In this document: piece after piece, positions 26,201 to 41,200 of the stretch
Layout: the number at the start of each line of letters is the position of its first letter
Numbering within the stretch: position 1 is the first letter of the stretch
NCBI GenBank assembly: GCA_035610835.1
Contig: CM069453.1
Coordinates: 70,682,682-70,746,681, forward strand
DNA length: 64,000 nucleotides
Direction of reading: 5' to 3'
From: Ophiura sarsii
Lineage: Eukaryota; Echinodermata; Ophiuroidea; Amphilepidida; Ophiuridae
Made by a program: the position numbers and the translations under genes
Notes under the pieces: model-generated
The model's input: only the letters and a program-made list of their open reading frames with translations
What the model was told of the DNA's origin: nothing
Database searches by the model: none

Positions 26201-29200
26201 CTCAAAACATGGATAATCTTTTTTACAACCAACATTTTGCCTTGTTTACTATTCCTGTATCAGAATAAATTACAGATACATCCACGTAGTGAACACTCAC
26301 TCCTTTTCATCATGCCACATGTCTTAACTGTAAATCCCCTTGGAATGGTGAAAAAATGTGTCAGCTTTCAAAACTTGTCACATTTAGCTTATTTGTTCGT
26401 GTCAACTGATTATTTTCATTTCTTCACAAGATAAACTAGATTAGAAATGCTTTATAAAACGACAACAATTTCATGCTTCAATGCACACATCAAGGTCAAA
26501 GGGTCATTTCAATCTGTGCATTTATTTATTCACCATGTCCTGTAGTGTATATCAAAAGCTTTAAATACACAATGTGCAATTTTAAGACTTTTTTGGCTCA
26601 ATGAAGCTGAAACCTTTTTTTGGCCTACCATACGAAGCATTCAGGGTTTTGATTGAAATTTAGATAATTCAACTCATGAGAATTGAATATCTAAAGCTAC
26701 ATACCTTTCTGTATCTAAGAATTGCAGCGCTGTTTCCAGTGCATCTCTACTTGTACCAGGTGGCAATGTAGCTGAAATAGAATAAACAATTAAGCAATTA
26801 AGGAAAGGTAGGAGGTAAGTCTCAAGGTCTGCATGATGCCCCACAACCTGAATGTTGGTCACGGCAGGCCTATTTGTCCTTGGTCCTACATGTACCCTTC
26901 CATTGACTCAGAGGGAAAGACTACTTACTGACAGCATGTCATTAATGACATTTTTCCCCAGCTTTCACTAGAATTATCTCTGAAATGATAGATGACATGC
27001 AGTTGTCTTCTTTCCATGCCGAAGAAATGTGATGTACATAACATACACTACACACCTGCATATTTCTAATGGGAATTCATTTGCTTTAATTCCCTGGCAG
27101 AGCCTGGGTTAGGCCAAGTTCATAACACCCCAACTGACATAACAGCCCCAACCAAGAGAAAAATATAATTATATTACTTTTCTGAAGATGGTGCTTCAAC
27201 TGGACAGACATGTATAATTAGGAATACCTTTTAAACATATGATTTTGTGCTGGTTGGTAACAAAATATGATGACATTTAGGCAAGCGTCAATGTGAATCC
27301 TTGAACCTACCCCCTCCTCAAGGTTAGTCAAAGATTATAAGTGGTGAATCTTGAACTAATTTATATTTTGGAAAGGTGAATCTATGGCGAATCGTCACCT
27401 AAATTTCAACTTCTCCCATATATTACTACATGGAAAAAAACCTAGTGCACTGAGGTGAATCTTCACCCAAAAATTGCATGAAAGATCTAATCTGGACCTA
27501 TTTTATCCTGAAGGAAGGTGAATACAGGTGAAGGCTTGGGGAGGATGTACGTTCAAGATTCAAATTGATGCCTGCATTAGGCAGAATAATGGCACTCTTC
27601 ACTCTTGCAGCAAAAGTCCTGGCATTTATGGTTGACTAATACTATAAAAGTGAAATAAAGAGACTACAAACCTGATGATATAGTTACTCCTGATTTTAAT
27701 GTAATTGATTTTGATGGTAAATCGTCTGGTATATCAACTAAAGGCATCAGTGGTGCTTCACCTTTCCTGGCAATAGGGGCTTGCATTCGGGCTCTACAAA
27801 GATAATATACAAAGGAAAAATGTATAAAGGCTAGTAAAATACATGTTGCTCGTCCCGCCCACCTCCTTTTTGGCCGCCGCGTCCTTTTTTGTTCTATTTA
27901 TTATTCAACAAAAAAGGGCATTTTTATTGATTTTTTAGGCTCTCACTTTTTAAACTGTTTCTGAACTTAAAAACTTGCTTTAAAAAAGGTGTTCGGCAAG
28001 CAAAACATTGTGCATTATATGTTTGAAAAAGAATTATCGCGCCCAAATCACGTAGTAATATATAAACAAAACATCATAATTATCTTAAAAACCGAAGAAA
28101 CACTGCCATCTCTCAACATGCCATTTTTAACATTCACGGCAATCGAAAGTCCCGGCATCAATGAAGTCATAGTTATACAATGCACTTGCGTAAATTTGAG
28201 CACCAATAACCATGACGTCATTGATCTCGGGACTTTCAATCACCGCAAATTTTAAAAATGGCATGTTGAGAGATGGCAGTTTTTTATTCATTTTTATGAT
28301 AAGTATGATGTTTTGTTCTTTATATCTTCGCGATTTGGGCTTGATAATTATATTACTTACATATAATGCACAATGTTGTGCTTGCTGGACACTTTCTTTA
28401 AGGGGGGTGTGGACTCTCAGGTACAGCCTTCGTAAAACTGCCGTAACTTCTTCAATATTCATTTAATCTTTATATAAGTATACAGTTTTTTTGCAGAGAA
28501 GGGTTCAATGAATCCAACCATGATAATGAAATTGACCATTTTGGAAAAAATTATAAAAAACACGTTTTTGACCCATTTTAAGGTTCTGCAAAGATAACTC
28601 AAAATATATTTTGTCAAATTTTGACAAAGGGAAAAGGATGACAATATCTGAATCGTGGTGTCATAAAGGTGACCACGTTTGTTAGGCCTCTTCGGCTCCC
28701 AATTACTTTGGCTTTGCCTGAGCTCTAGCATCCAGATTGATTCGCACATAAAAATGCCTAGCATTTAGTTTCATATCTTGCAATAATTCTTAATGGATTT
28801 TGACAGGAATGTTTGCAGTAGAGACAATGCCACATGTTCAATATTTGCAGTAGAGACAACGCCACATGTTCACAGTCCCACAAGTGTATCTCTCACTGTG
28901 GACCCCTGGTAGAAATCATAGGAGTTAGTTATGGCCATCGACGAAGTGTCAAAAATAGAAAATTTTAAAATTATAACTAAACAAATAAAACAATTTCAAA
29001 CCTATCCAACAGCCCCCTCCTCGGCAAGTGTTACTGTAACAATAAATTGTACTGGACCAATTAATTGTTCTTCCCAACTTACTTTGGAGTTTGCAAATCC
29101 TCTTCTTCCCCCAAGTGAGCAGCTAGTGCTTTACTAGACATGCCAGTCAACCTTGCTAACAGTACCCTAGGAAGCCTCAGGGTGCCATTCAGCATAATGT

Positions 29201-32200
29201 TCTTGGGCACGCACTTCAGCTGCTCTAATTCTTCTGTAGAGGGCAGTGTCACCTCCTTTGCGAGACTGGCATTTTCCCCACAATGAGGACAGTACAGGGT
29301 GCCATCGATCTCCTTGATGCATTCCTTGTGGAAGTGGTGGTTGATTTCTTCAACGGTACACATCATCATGACACCCTGTAATATGAACAACATATGTAAG
29401 TACAATCAGTGGCGGTGCCAGCATCAAACATTTTTGGGGAAGGGGAAACAGGTGGAAAGAACCAAATGACTAAATATATGAAGAGGTATTTTGCAAAAGG
29501 GCTATGGTGCATTTTTTCAAAAAATGAGTTTGATATAGAAATGTATAGGGAAAAATCATATGTTTCAAGGGAACAAAGTCATTTTTTTCAAAAAGACCTA
29601 CATCTCATTGTAAACAGCCATTGAAATTGTTGTTTTGTTGCAAAAGGGCCTGTATCCAGAATTATATCGGGATACTCCATCTGTTTGTACATAAAGAAAA
29701 AATACCACACACAAAAAATCATTTATTTTAATCATTGAAAATAAATAAGTTTGATATTGAAATGTATAGGTCACAATCATATGTTTCAAGGAAATAAAGT
29801 CATTTTTTTCAAAAATACCTACATCTCATTGTAAACAGCCATTGAAGTTGTTGTTTTGTTGCAAAAGGCGAGTTTTGTTGCAAAAGGGCCTACATCCAAA
29901 TTTTCAAAAAATGTAAACATGATTTAAAAAAAAATTAAAACTAGCACATTTAAAATTTATATCAATTTTAATTAGTATGTAGTGTACCTCTTTCATAATC
30001 CATTCAGTTTTTCAATTGCTCAACTTGAATATTTAGAAACAGTTTTTTGACTTTTTCTCAATTAAGAGCCAAAGTGGATGTAGGCCCTTTTGCAAAATAC
30101 CTCTTCATATGTTGCTTTTGGACCGATAAACTAAACCCATCTTGATTTTTGGACCAATAAACTAAATACATTTTGCTTTTGACGATAAACTAAACACATG
30201 TTGGGTTTTAGACCAATAAACAAAACATAAGTTGAGTCTTGGACCAATAAACTAAGCACATTTTGGTTAATGGGTGTCAGGTTTTGGATCAAATAAAACT
30301 AAACACATTTAGGATTTTGGACATGATGCAAGGATACTTAACGTAACATATATGTCTTTGCTTCAGTCAAAAATGCATGGGTAATTATGTTAAAGGTATA
30401 TTATGCGATCTTTTCCAGGGAACACCCTCAATCCTCAAAAAAAAAAAAAAAAAAAATTGAAGCAGATTTTCTTTCCGATACTAAATCGTAAATACATGCC
30501 AAGTTAATACAGGGCGATACGATTCCTAATTTCTTCCAAATCATGGTTTTAGAGTGAAAATAACAGTTTATTTTCCCCAGTTTTTTTCACTCTATATTCA
30601 CTCTAAAACTATGATTTTGAGGTAATTTGGAATTGTATCGCTCAGTAACTCGCGAATATATTTATGATTTATGATCAGAAATATGAATCTGCAAGAAAAT
30701 CTGCTTCCAAAAAATATTCTAGGATTGAGGGTGTCTCCTGGAAAAGATCACATAATTTACCTTTAAGTATCAAATATTTTCTAACCGCCATCCATAAAGA
30801 TTTTTGGTACACATTTTTTGGCAACATTGTATTTTCATATTGCAATGAACAATGAATCCATCCCTACTACGGTTTACATAATACTGAATCCAACCCAATT
30901 ACTTACCGCAGAACAGAAACAACCACAGCCTGGACAGCATTGATGCTTAGACATCTTGTGCCTATACCATAGACACACAAAATAAAACAATAAAAATAAT
31001 ACAAAAAGATTAAAAATATGGTGGGATATATTTAGATAGTAATGACTGTGTGAAATTATTAATAAAAATCACAACATACATGGGCCAGTATAATTGTGCG
31101 AAATCCTTCTTTAAGTTCAAAATTGCATATGTTTATTTTCTTCAATATAACAATGTGTTTGTTAATACAATTTTAAAATACAGTAAAATTATGAACATAG
31201 TACGTTCTCTTACGAGTCATAAAACCAAATATATGAAAATTTGAAACCTTGAAAATGTCAATAACAAAAAAGACTTGATACAAATAAATACATCACAGCC
31301 AGCAGAGAATGTTAACACATCATCGGGTTTAATAAGATTCAATTCATTTTGCGCAAGAACCTTCACAGTTCATTCAAATGGCAAATGCAGTTTAACTATT
31401 ACAATCCAATGAGTGACTAGTCTTCATCACACAATTTTCCATTCATAATTCAACATTTGCAATTTTTGTACCAAACAAGCATGTTCTTGTCATATTAAAA
31501 ATACACGATGCACAAATCTCATATATTTTGAAGCATTATCTAATAATACCTCATCAATTGAATCTTAAATAATACTGACTTCATCATATATTTTCAGATT
31601 TTTTTTTGTAGGACCAAGTTTGATACATAATGAAGCATGATTACTATTTTTAAAATCGTGTTAAACATGGCCTTTTATTAGAATTATCTGAAGTACAAGG
31701 ATCTCTAATAAATATCTGACAATAGTGTATGTATTTTTATATATCGGTTATAATTTTGATATATTATCTTAAATCAAGAAGAAGATAAAATGCAGGTTAA
31801 TTAAATGGTTTCAGACATACTAAGGGTAGTGAAAATAGTCATTGTGATGTCAAATCAATTGAGACAACAAAATGTGTACTGAATCTATAGCAAGGGTTTT
31901 GATGATGTCTTAAATTTACTTTTTTAATATTCCAAAGGGCATGTTTGATTTACAGATTTTGTTGTCAAATTTCAGAAGTCACATAGTTTTGTAAATATTT
32001 GTTTTCTCTTCTTTAAAATCAATGTATGCTGAAGAATTTTATTCTATTTTGTTGCCAAAACATCAAGGTATTTACACAAATATTTTTCTCTCCAAAACTG
32101 AGTGATAATGGATAGTATTTTTACTGGGAATGTTAATACTTGTTCACTATTTTCTAGAAACACTATATATTGCCAAATTTCTACAGAAAAACTACATGTT

Positions 32201-35200
32201 TAATTTGTACAAACAAGGTGTCATATACTGTAAAAGGTAATTCAGTTAAGAAAATTCTCACATTGGTTTTTCCAAAATTAAGTGTTTCTAGACTTACTTA
32301 CAGTCTTTTAAAAAATGTCCCTACAATAAAAATTGAAACAATTATTTTGTTCAAAAAGTAAACACTGTATCTGAAAAAACCAAGGAGAGAATTCAGTCAA
32401 TAATATGCTTATAAATCAATTACCAAAGTGTCACGGCCATAGCACTTTCCTTTTTGTCAACACAAATTCCAGAAGGTGAAAACTTAGGGAATTTTCAAAT
32501 CATAAAGAAATTTATCAAGAAATTTCAAAAATTATCTGAAAGTCCCCAAATAGGTAGAGTAGATTTGTCTTTGCTGTGGTCTCAGTATAAAAAGAAGAGA
32601 TATAATTGACTAGGTATATAGCTGTTTTTCTGCAGTGGTGTAGTATCCAAATTAGCTATCTTTAATAAATCATGTTTCAGCTTAGGCCAACAACAAAAAG
32701 TTAACTTGCCGTTTCAGGGCCAGAGTCTGGGTCGGACATTCGGATTTATTTTAAAAATTGAAACAGGGAGATACTACACAAAAACCTGTTTTAAAGAACT
32801 TTTTTGTTGATTTTTTTGTTTGTTGATTTGTCGATTTTTAAAATATTTTTGAACAAGCAGATACTACTCAAAAACACGTTTTCATCTTTCTTTATTTTGT
32901 TATGTGCTTCTTTCAATTTTTTTTTTTACTTTGAAAAAAAAAAAAAATATCGAACCTAGATTTCCGAAAATTCGGGTCTGTCGGAAAGGGCAAGTCAATT
33001 TTTTTTTTTTTGCCTTACGTGTATCACCAATCTACAACAGCGTACGTAGAACGCAAACTGTAGATTGGTGATGCACAATTATGCTGAACCATGATTTAAT
33101 CCCTTTCAACAACGACAAAGGATTTGAATGGCATTTCGTAAATAGAAAATGCAAATGAGAACATAATTTAATTAGACTTCAAATTTCAAAAACCTTAATA
33201 CTAAAATGACCAAATTGAAAATAACAATTAAGTTCCTTTAAGTTTCAAAAGTCTATGTAAAACAGCGATCATTCCAAAACAACACACTGCATCTGCGATC
33301 GCATAAACACATCATATCCGCATAATGCAGTTCGAGTTGTTGAAGGATACATTTATAATGCATCAATAAAAAAAAAAGCTACCTAATTGCTACATGTCCT
33401 ATACAAATTCTACCTAATTGCTACACGTATACAAATTCTACCTAATTGCTACAAGTATACGTAAGGAGGACAAATGGTTCAAATTCATACAAGGACTCAC
33501 TTTTGTGACCCACATTTTGAATAAGCAATATTGTATTTATAATTGAAAAAAAACCCCAAAAAAACACCACAGACGGCGATCACAGATTATAGATTTCACA
33601 ACAAATATTGTAATTAAAACATAAAATCTTTTACAAAGTGTACATCTACAAATAATAATTTTCCTATTGACCAAATTTGATGTAACTATTACCAGTAACA
33701 AGCAATTACAGATAGAAATGCTATAGTAGTTCATTATATTCGATAAATACCTGTGTTCGTCGCATAGTGTTTTAAATCCCACCCTTGTTGACGGCCTAAG
33801 AACCTTAAGTCCATCCACAGATTTACCGCATTCGCCAAGCTGAAATAATGATAACAATATTTCCAAGTTATGATGTGTTCACTAGAAGGGCCAACTGCAT
33901 GTTTAAGGTTGGCCATCAACTCAGATGCAGCCTTGGTAGCCAAGGTACTAGGTATTCACAAGTTATGACTGAAGTGAGAGCCACTACTGTAAAAGCCAAT
34001 ATTTTCGCGTAAATATATTTTCGCGCATTTTGATATCATAGACATTTCGCGAATTGTTTTTTTATCGCGTGCGACCTTCTGGATGCACTGCACGAATGTT
34101 GAAAACAAAATGTTTGCGTGTTATAATTTTTGCGGAAAAATATTTTGAGCGAAAAACGTGTAAATAAAACCTCTGCGAAATTTTCAGCTTTTACAGTATT
34201 CCATCCATAGCAAGTGTTTATCACATAATAATGATATTACTGCATAATGATGCACTCATTGTACGCTTGATCAAGCATGAGTCTGGCATAATTCTCCACC
34301 CACATGCGTAGACAGTGGGTTCCAAGCACAAGCATACTATGCCTTACAGGAATAGTGATGGAAGCTTTCACTATAGTGTAAATACTCCATTACGGAATGA
34401 AGCTGATACAAGATAATCCTACAATCCTTACATAGATTTCTTGCTGCACTAATGCCATTCAAGCAATCTTACACCAATCAAAGTTCTCCATTGTATCACA
34501 CAACCATACCGTTACACTACACAGCAAGAATATCAAGCCTTCTTACGGTCCACAAATATTTCACATTATTTCAAGCACTCCTCACCACCTGCTATCACAC
34601 ACAGCAACAACACACCCCTGCAATGGTAGTTGATAGATCCAGAAACAAAGGGTTTATAATCCTTTAATTACAGACAGAGAAGTCAAGCACCCACCCAATA
34701 TAGATGCCGCATCCTTACCTTGTTGTTAATGACCTCATGGGCGTTACACGAGGTCAAGTTAGATGACGGAGGTTTATCCCATTCCATCTTGCAAGAACAC
34801 AACGGTGGCTCAGCCTGAGTGGAAAAATAAGAGAACTTATTAAATTCCAATAATAGCATTCAACTGACAGTCCCAGTATTGTAATCCAATAATGATTTTC
34901 TTGTGCATTCTTATTCACATTTTGCCAATTTTTAACAATTCCACATTTGCGAATTATGCGTTCATCAAAACTGATTTGATTTAAACACCTTTTTTTAAAG
35001 TCTTTTTTTCCAATTACATATTCAAAATACATTTCAGGGTTGACATAATTGATACAAAATTATATAAAGACCATAAACAATGCACATCACTTAACAATCA
35101 TATGCATCAATCTATTTTTCTTGGTGCACTTGTTAAAAGTGCACAAAATATATGTAGCTTGAGATTTTGTTAAAAACAGTTCACCATTTGGCAAAATGTA

Positions 35201-38200
35201 TCCATATCTTTGCAAGGTGCACCGAATAGCACAATTGAATTCAGAGCAATTATCCATGAAGGTAAATGATATTGCGGTACGTTTGGATACTGTAAATTAA
35301 ATATCCATGCAAGTTGAGGATGCTGATAACTCACAAAATTACATATCTACCAAAATATAAATAGTTGCAAATTACAACTATCCAGCTACAAATAGCTAAA
35401 AAGCTGCCTTACATATTTGTTATACTGTTCAGTAAATATGGAAATGACCTATAATTAAAAATCAGCTGTATCAACGATGCTGCACACAAAATCATCGCTA
35501 TTTTGAGCAAAATCAATTGCAGAATGATAGGTGTTGGTACGACAATGATATTTCAAGCAATGTTTGAAGGATCCAAAGTAGAAACACGTCTTCAAACGTT
35601 TTAATTTCTGATACAAAATTTGATTTAAAAAAATCACTTGATAGCCACACAATATCAGATATATTCACTTAATTAAATATCGGATAGATAAGTAACGATC
35701 CCAACAATAATTTCCTTTAAAAATCCGAAAAATAAATCAATTCCTTTAAAAATCTAAAAAATAAATAAATTCCTTTAAAAATCCAAAAAATAAATTGATA
35801 AATTAGACCAAGAAATATTGAGTGTATAATTACATTACAGAAAACTACCCTATCATACATATAAAAAATAGCATCCTGTTGCAAGTCTGCAAACCAATAT
35901 GATTCCTTTTTTTTTCTTTTTTCTTTTTTTCTTTATCTTTTTTTCTTCTATTTTTTAATATCAAGAATTGAGATCAAGTCTCTGGATTAACGGTAGACTA
36001 ATGACAATACCCATATTCAAAGGCAAATAATTTTTAATGTACTGTAATTAATTTTGAGTTATCCGAAGATAATTATGGAACTTGCAAATCCTTGATATTC
36101 CATTTCGCTTTTTTTCCCAAATGAAAGACATTGATTTCATCATTTTATAGCATTATCAATTTATTGTCAATCTCGATTTTGCTAAGAATACGCTATTCAG
36201 TTTCAACAAATGTCATTATAATTCTATTAATATATAAAATAAAAGTCTAAATGGCATGTTTTACAGCTCATTAATTGTTTGATTTGTGAAACCTGACAAC
36301 TTTGACGCCTAAAATGTCAAGTGATGAAAACAAAAAATCCACCACACCTAATTCAGATCAAATAAATGGTACAGCTACATGTACTTAGCAACAGCTATAG
36401 CTGTAGCATGGGTAAAATTACTCATGTTATATCTTTTTTAAACCTCAAATGCATTTTATTTTGGCCAGGAGTGATGCATAGCCAGTGCCGAGTTATCTAT
36501 AGATTCCTTGTTTGAAACAAGCAACTACATCCATTCTATTCATACCTTGAGCTCGTTTAATTCACTTCTTGGTTCAATTTAGATGCACATTGTAATAAAT
36601 GTTACATACTTGATTAAACACATGTGAATACTTATTTTGAGCAGGTACCCCATCCCCATGTCAGTCTACACATTTTGCCTTTGTTTTTTGTATTTCTTAG
36701 TTTCTCAAAAGGCTCTTTTATTTAGGTTGGACTCAAAACATCCCAAAGACTCGGTCTATTCTTTTAACTGATATACAGTACGCCTTGATGGTTTTCTAAG
36801 ATAAAATGTTATTTGTAGCTAGTTTTAATGAAATTATGTTGACATTATTTTTCAATTCTAAACATGCAATTGAAATGTAAATTAATGAAAATATAGCACT
36901 GTAATAAAAATCAAATCTGAGAATCTGCAAGATCTTGTAGGTACATGTAGCATACATGTACATGCAAGTAATGCATTAAATTTGAACCAATCCTGATTAA
37001 ATCTCACAGTCAGGAGGAAATATTGTTATTAGGTCACACACAAAAACCTGGTTGGGCGGGCGTTGTTTGGGTTTTTGGGGTGGGGGCTACTACAATTTTA
37101 TAAATTTTGGGGGCTTTTTCATCAATTTTCAAAGAAAAAAGAAGAAAAAAATTCTAAAAACAACACATTTTTTGAAAATAAATAAAAAATTAATGGGTCG
37201 GTCGGGTTTGTAGAACAGGTTTTTTGTGTGGCCTTACAATCAAATTAATGCCGTGACAGAACAGTTTATTACACTGTTCTGCCTTTACCAGGTGAATTAA
37301 CAAAAGGTAGTCAAGCATTGAATTTGGTAGTCTTCAATTGTACAGATGGTTTATTGTCAGCAACTATAGCCATATTCACAGGTCCAACTATAGAGGGCAC
37401 ACTTCATGGGAGGAAATTTGAGCATACAATGGTGGCCTATATATTATATTATTTTTTGTACGGATAGCGGTTCACCCATTGACACAAAAAATATATTTTG
37501 ACAACAAATTGTTGCGTTTCAGTGGGACCAGCCAGAGCCATTTCCAGTGGGATTACGGCACTAAATTGACGGCAACATTTGCTGGTTTGTCGTATTAAAA
37601 ATCTTCGGACAGCAAAAGAATCTTCCAGAACTACATTTTCTTATCGAGTTGATTGGTTGAGAGGAAAGAGTGCACTTTTTGTCCAATCATTGTCACCATG
37701 CTAAAGCCTATACAGGACGATTGTCCTTTTTAAGGACTGTTCTTGTTTCTTCAAAAATGCCTATTCTTTTCCAAAATAAACCAAAACTGCTCCCTAAAAA
37801 CTGTTTATGGCAGACTTTTACAGTCAGTCAGGACCCACAAGGACCTTCTACCACTGAGGGATCTGCTATCACCCCACCGGTTTGCGTTATGTCTGCAAAT
37901 GCAATGGTGTGGGGATAAGCTGGGATGGAACAACAAATGGAGAAAACATGTTCACTATTTTAAAATGAAAGTTGGGTTTTTTCTTGATTTCAATGATGGC
38001 CATGTAAGAAAAAGATATAAAGAAGTCTGACATCCGGAAGATTTTGGACTCTTGCCTCCTACAGCAAAGCATGACTGATACAGAGGAGTATATTTGATAA
38101 TATGGAGCGAAAACATTTGGAACATCAACACCAATCTTGCAAGGATAACAGCGCACTGACCACAGAGTGTTATAAATGAGATACAGAAAGGTCAAAGGAA

Positions 38201-41200
38201 CCCCATTCCAACATGACAATACAAGATCACACACAGTAAGGTTCTTCTCTAAATAACAATTAACATAGCCCGCAATAACTAGCAAGCTCACTGGAACTGT
38301 GTCCAATTGAAGAAAAAAATGAAAATTTCCAGGGAACGGAACTTTGAAAATTTCCCTTACATTGGTTAGAAATGTCTCATCTAAAAACAGCACACAATTT
38401 CACTACATTTATTAGCTTGTATAGATCAACAGTTCATTTATTCATTACTGATCAAGACTTCCACTTACAGGAAGAATCAGTGACTGAGTATGGTTTAGAT
38501 TTTAATTGAATTTGATTAAAAACATAATTATGAATGTGTTCTAAATACAGTTAGTGCGCACATGTGAAGGGGAAATCAATTTAAATTAAAAGATAGCAAT
38601 TATATCACTCTTTAACATTCATTTCTCTTTTACACAATGACTAATGTTATATACTCTACAGGGATTTTACAGATGATACTGCAGTGTAAGTGTCTTGTGC
38701 AAAAATCGTTTTGTGTTTACAGGAATTAAACTAAATATACCCATTCATGAAAATAGGCTCAAATTGACCATATCTGCAAATTTAGGGTATTTGGATCTAG
38801 AACTTGTGATGCAAGAACTATTACCCATATATAGAAAGAAGATGGATGTATGGAAAAAATGTGAAATGATTTCTCCATCCCGAGGTGTGACTGGTTTTAA
38901 ACAAATATGGTCTTGAGAAGACTTAGAAAATCTTTCATTTCAATTTCTTTTTACCACTTTAATAATAAGAGTTGGCAATCTGATTTCTACATTTAATTTA
39001 TTTTTGCCACTTAGACTATCTACTTCTTTTGTATATCTAAAATCATACAGCCCACATTTTATTTAGCTTACCTGTGAAGCCAAGGCATCTGGAAGAGCAG
39101 GAATGTTTGTCCTTCCTGCAACAAAAGCATACAATGTATTACAAAATTGCTTCTACGCTCTACATTTGTTTTAAATGTGTTTGTATTTTAAAATAAAATT
39201 ATATTGTGTATGTATTTTTACCTTTTACCAAGTATGTACTATGTATTTTTACATTTTACCGTGTATGTATTTAATTCTATATGTATTTTATTCTGTAAAG
39301 CGCTGTGGTACCTCATTGTGTAAGAGCGCTATATAAATGCCCTGTATAATAATAATAATAATACACTAGATGAAATGTTTTCAAATCTTTCATACAAAAT
39401 ATATTAGCTCCTAACAAAATATAGGTTAAGAGTTTAACGGGTTCGCCATTGGACTAGCTTAAAACTGCGAACCCATCGGACAAGTTTAAAATGGTGAACC
39501 TGTTAAATTCTAAAACTCTTAACCTTTATTATGGATACTATGTTTTTTGATGTATAAACTAGCTAATTAGCATAAATTTGCATATTTGCAGCTTACAAAA
39601 TCAGTGAAAAGGCTTGTTTTGATTTATTCCATATCTTTTAGACACATAGGTATGATGTTTAAATAAATGTCAGGCACAATAGTAGTACTGATAGGAAAAG
39701 TTTTGATATAAATTTAATTTTGATCAACGGCCGATTAGCCTCGTTAATCCAGGTAATTAGTATGCATTGCATAATCTCATGTCATTCCGCAATGCAAAAG
39801 TACAATTTTTTAGGATAGCAAGAAAAAAAATGTACCCTATTTTCATTTAACTATTTTTTCTCTGCACACAATTGACATGCTTCACAATGATCAAAAATAA
39901 AATTGGAAAATTCTGTTAATTAATAGCCCTAACGAGCGTTGCGGAATGACGTGTTGCGGAATGACGGTGCGGAATGACAAAGGTATTAATCCCTATATTT
40001 AGGCAATTTATTGAGCAAATTGTGATAATTTTGTGTACTTGGTATAAGATCATCCTTATTTATGATAATTCATTCAAATATGGACTCTAAACTTCTAAAA
40101 AAGTTTCAAAATTGATGAAAACTCATAATTTGCTGAATTAGGCAACTTTGATGTGCAAGCTGTTGAATTCGGCAACTTTATCACAAAATCATGGCTACTT
40201 TACCTGTAAATGATGATTTCAATGTGAAAATAGTTGGGTTACTTGTATTCACGAATTTGTAACATATGAAATGCCACTTATTACTCTTTCTTTTATTTTT
40301 TATGCATATTAAAGCATAAAAACATGTTTTTTCTTTTCTCTATGGAGTTTTGCACACAAATTCACACTGTCATTCCGCAACGTCATTCCGCAACACCTAC
40401 TTTTATTTTTTGATGACCTACTAGAAATCCTAGATGATGATTAAGTTTTATGAAAATGCTTTTGTCAGTTAGCTAACACTTCAAACCTTCTAAAAAGTAA
40501 CTTCAATAATGATACACTCTAAAAAGTTCAGAGTTTTCCCTTTGTGTAAACATGTAAAAAAAACACCAATCGTCTGCGTCATTCCGCAACGCAAATTTGC
40601 ATATGTAAATTAGGATACTTGGAAGCGCAGTCTAATTTTTTCCCATGGTTTATTTTTTTAGTATCAATCGCTATTATCAAATAAAGTTGTAAAATGGGGA
40701 GTAACTACAAATATCTGGGTTTTACACCCAAAAGAAAGTGGATTTTTGTGTGTAAATGTCATTCCGCAACGCGTGGAATTGCCCATATATGTGTTTCAGG
40801 AGAGCATATATGTATAGTATACTATTACAGTTATCAAGTCTTCACGTCTCCAAGCGCAAAAGTAATCCCAGCGTATATGCGCAGTCCACGATTATGTCAT
40901 ACGCACGTGTCACACACATGATGCACCCTGTTGGGTAATACAAGCGAAAGCGATATGCGCGCCCAACGCTCTTCTGTATTATTTCGCTTTGGAACTGTTT
41001 AACATACCTCTGTGCAATGACATCAGAGCAAATTTCTGTGGTCAACGCAGCATTACAATACATCGCTCAAATTCTGTTTTATCTTTGATTGCCATAGATA
41101 CAAAAAACAATTGTATCAGAATAATATGTGTGATATTCAGCGTTTATTGAAATATGCTTCAACCGCACACCACAAAAGTAGATAAGAGTAATACATTGTT

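Noticed and set aside
28127..28462. Overlapping open frames on both strands, 63-111 codons
   Set aside because: They arise because the sequence is a palindromic miniature element; the two strands encode near-identical peptides.
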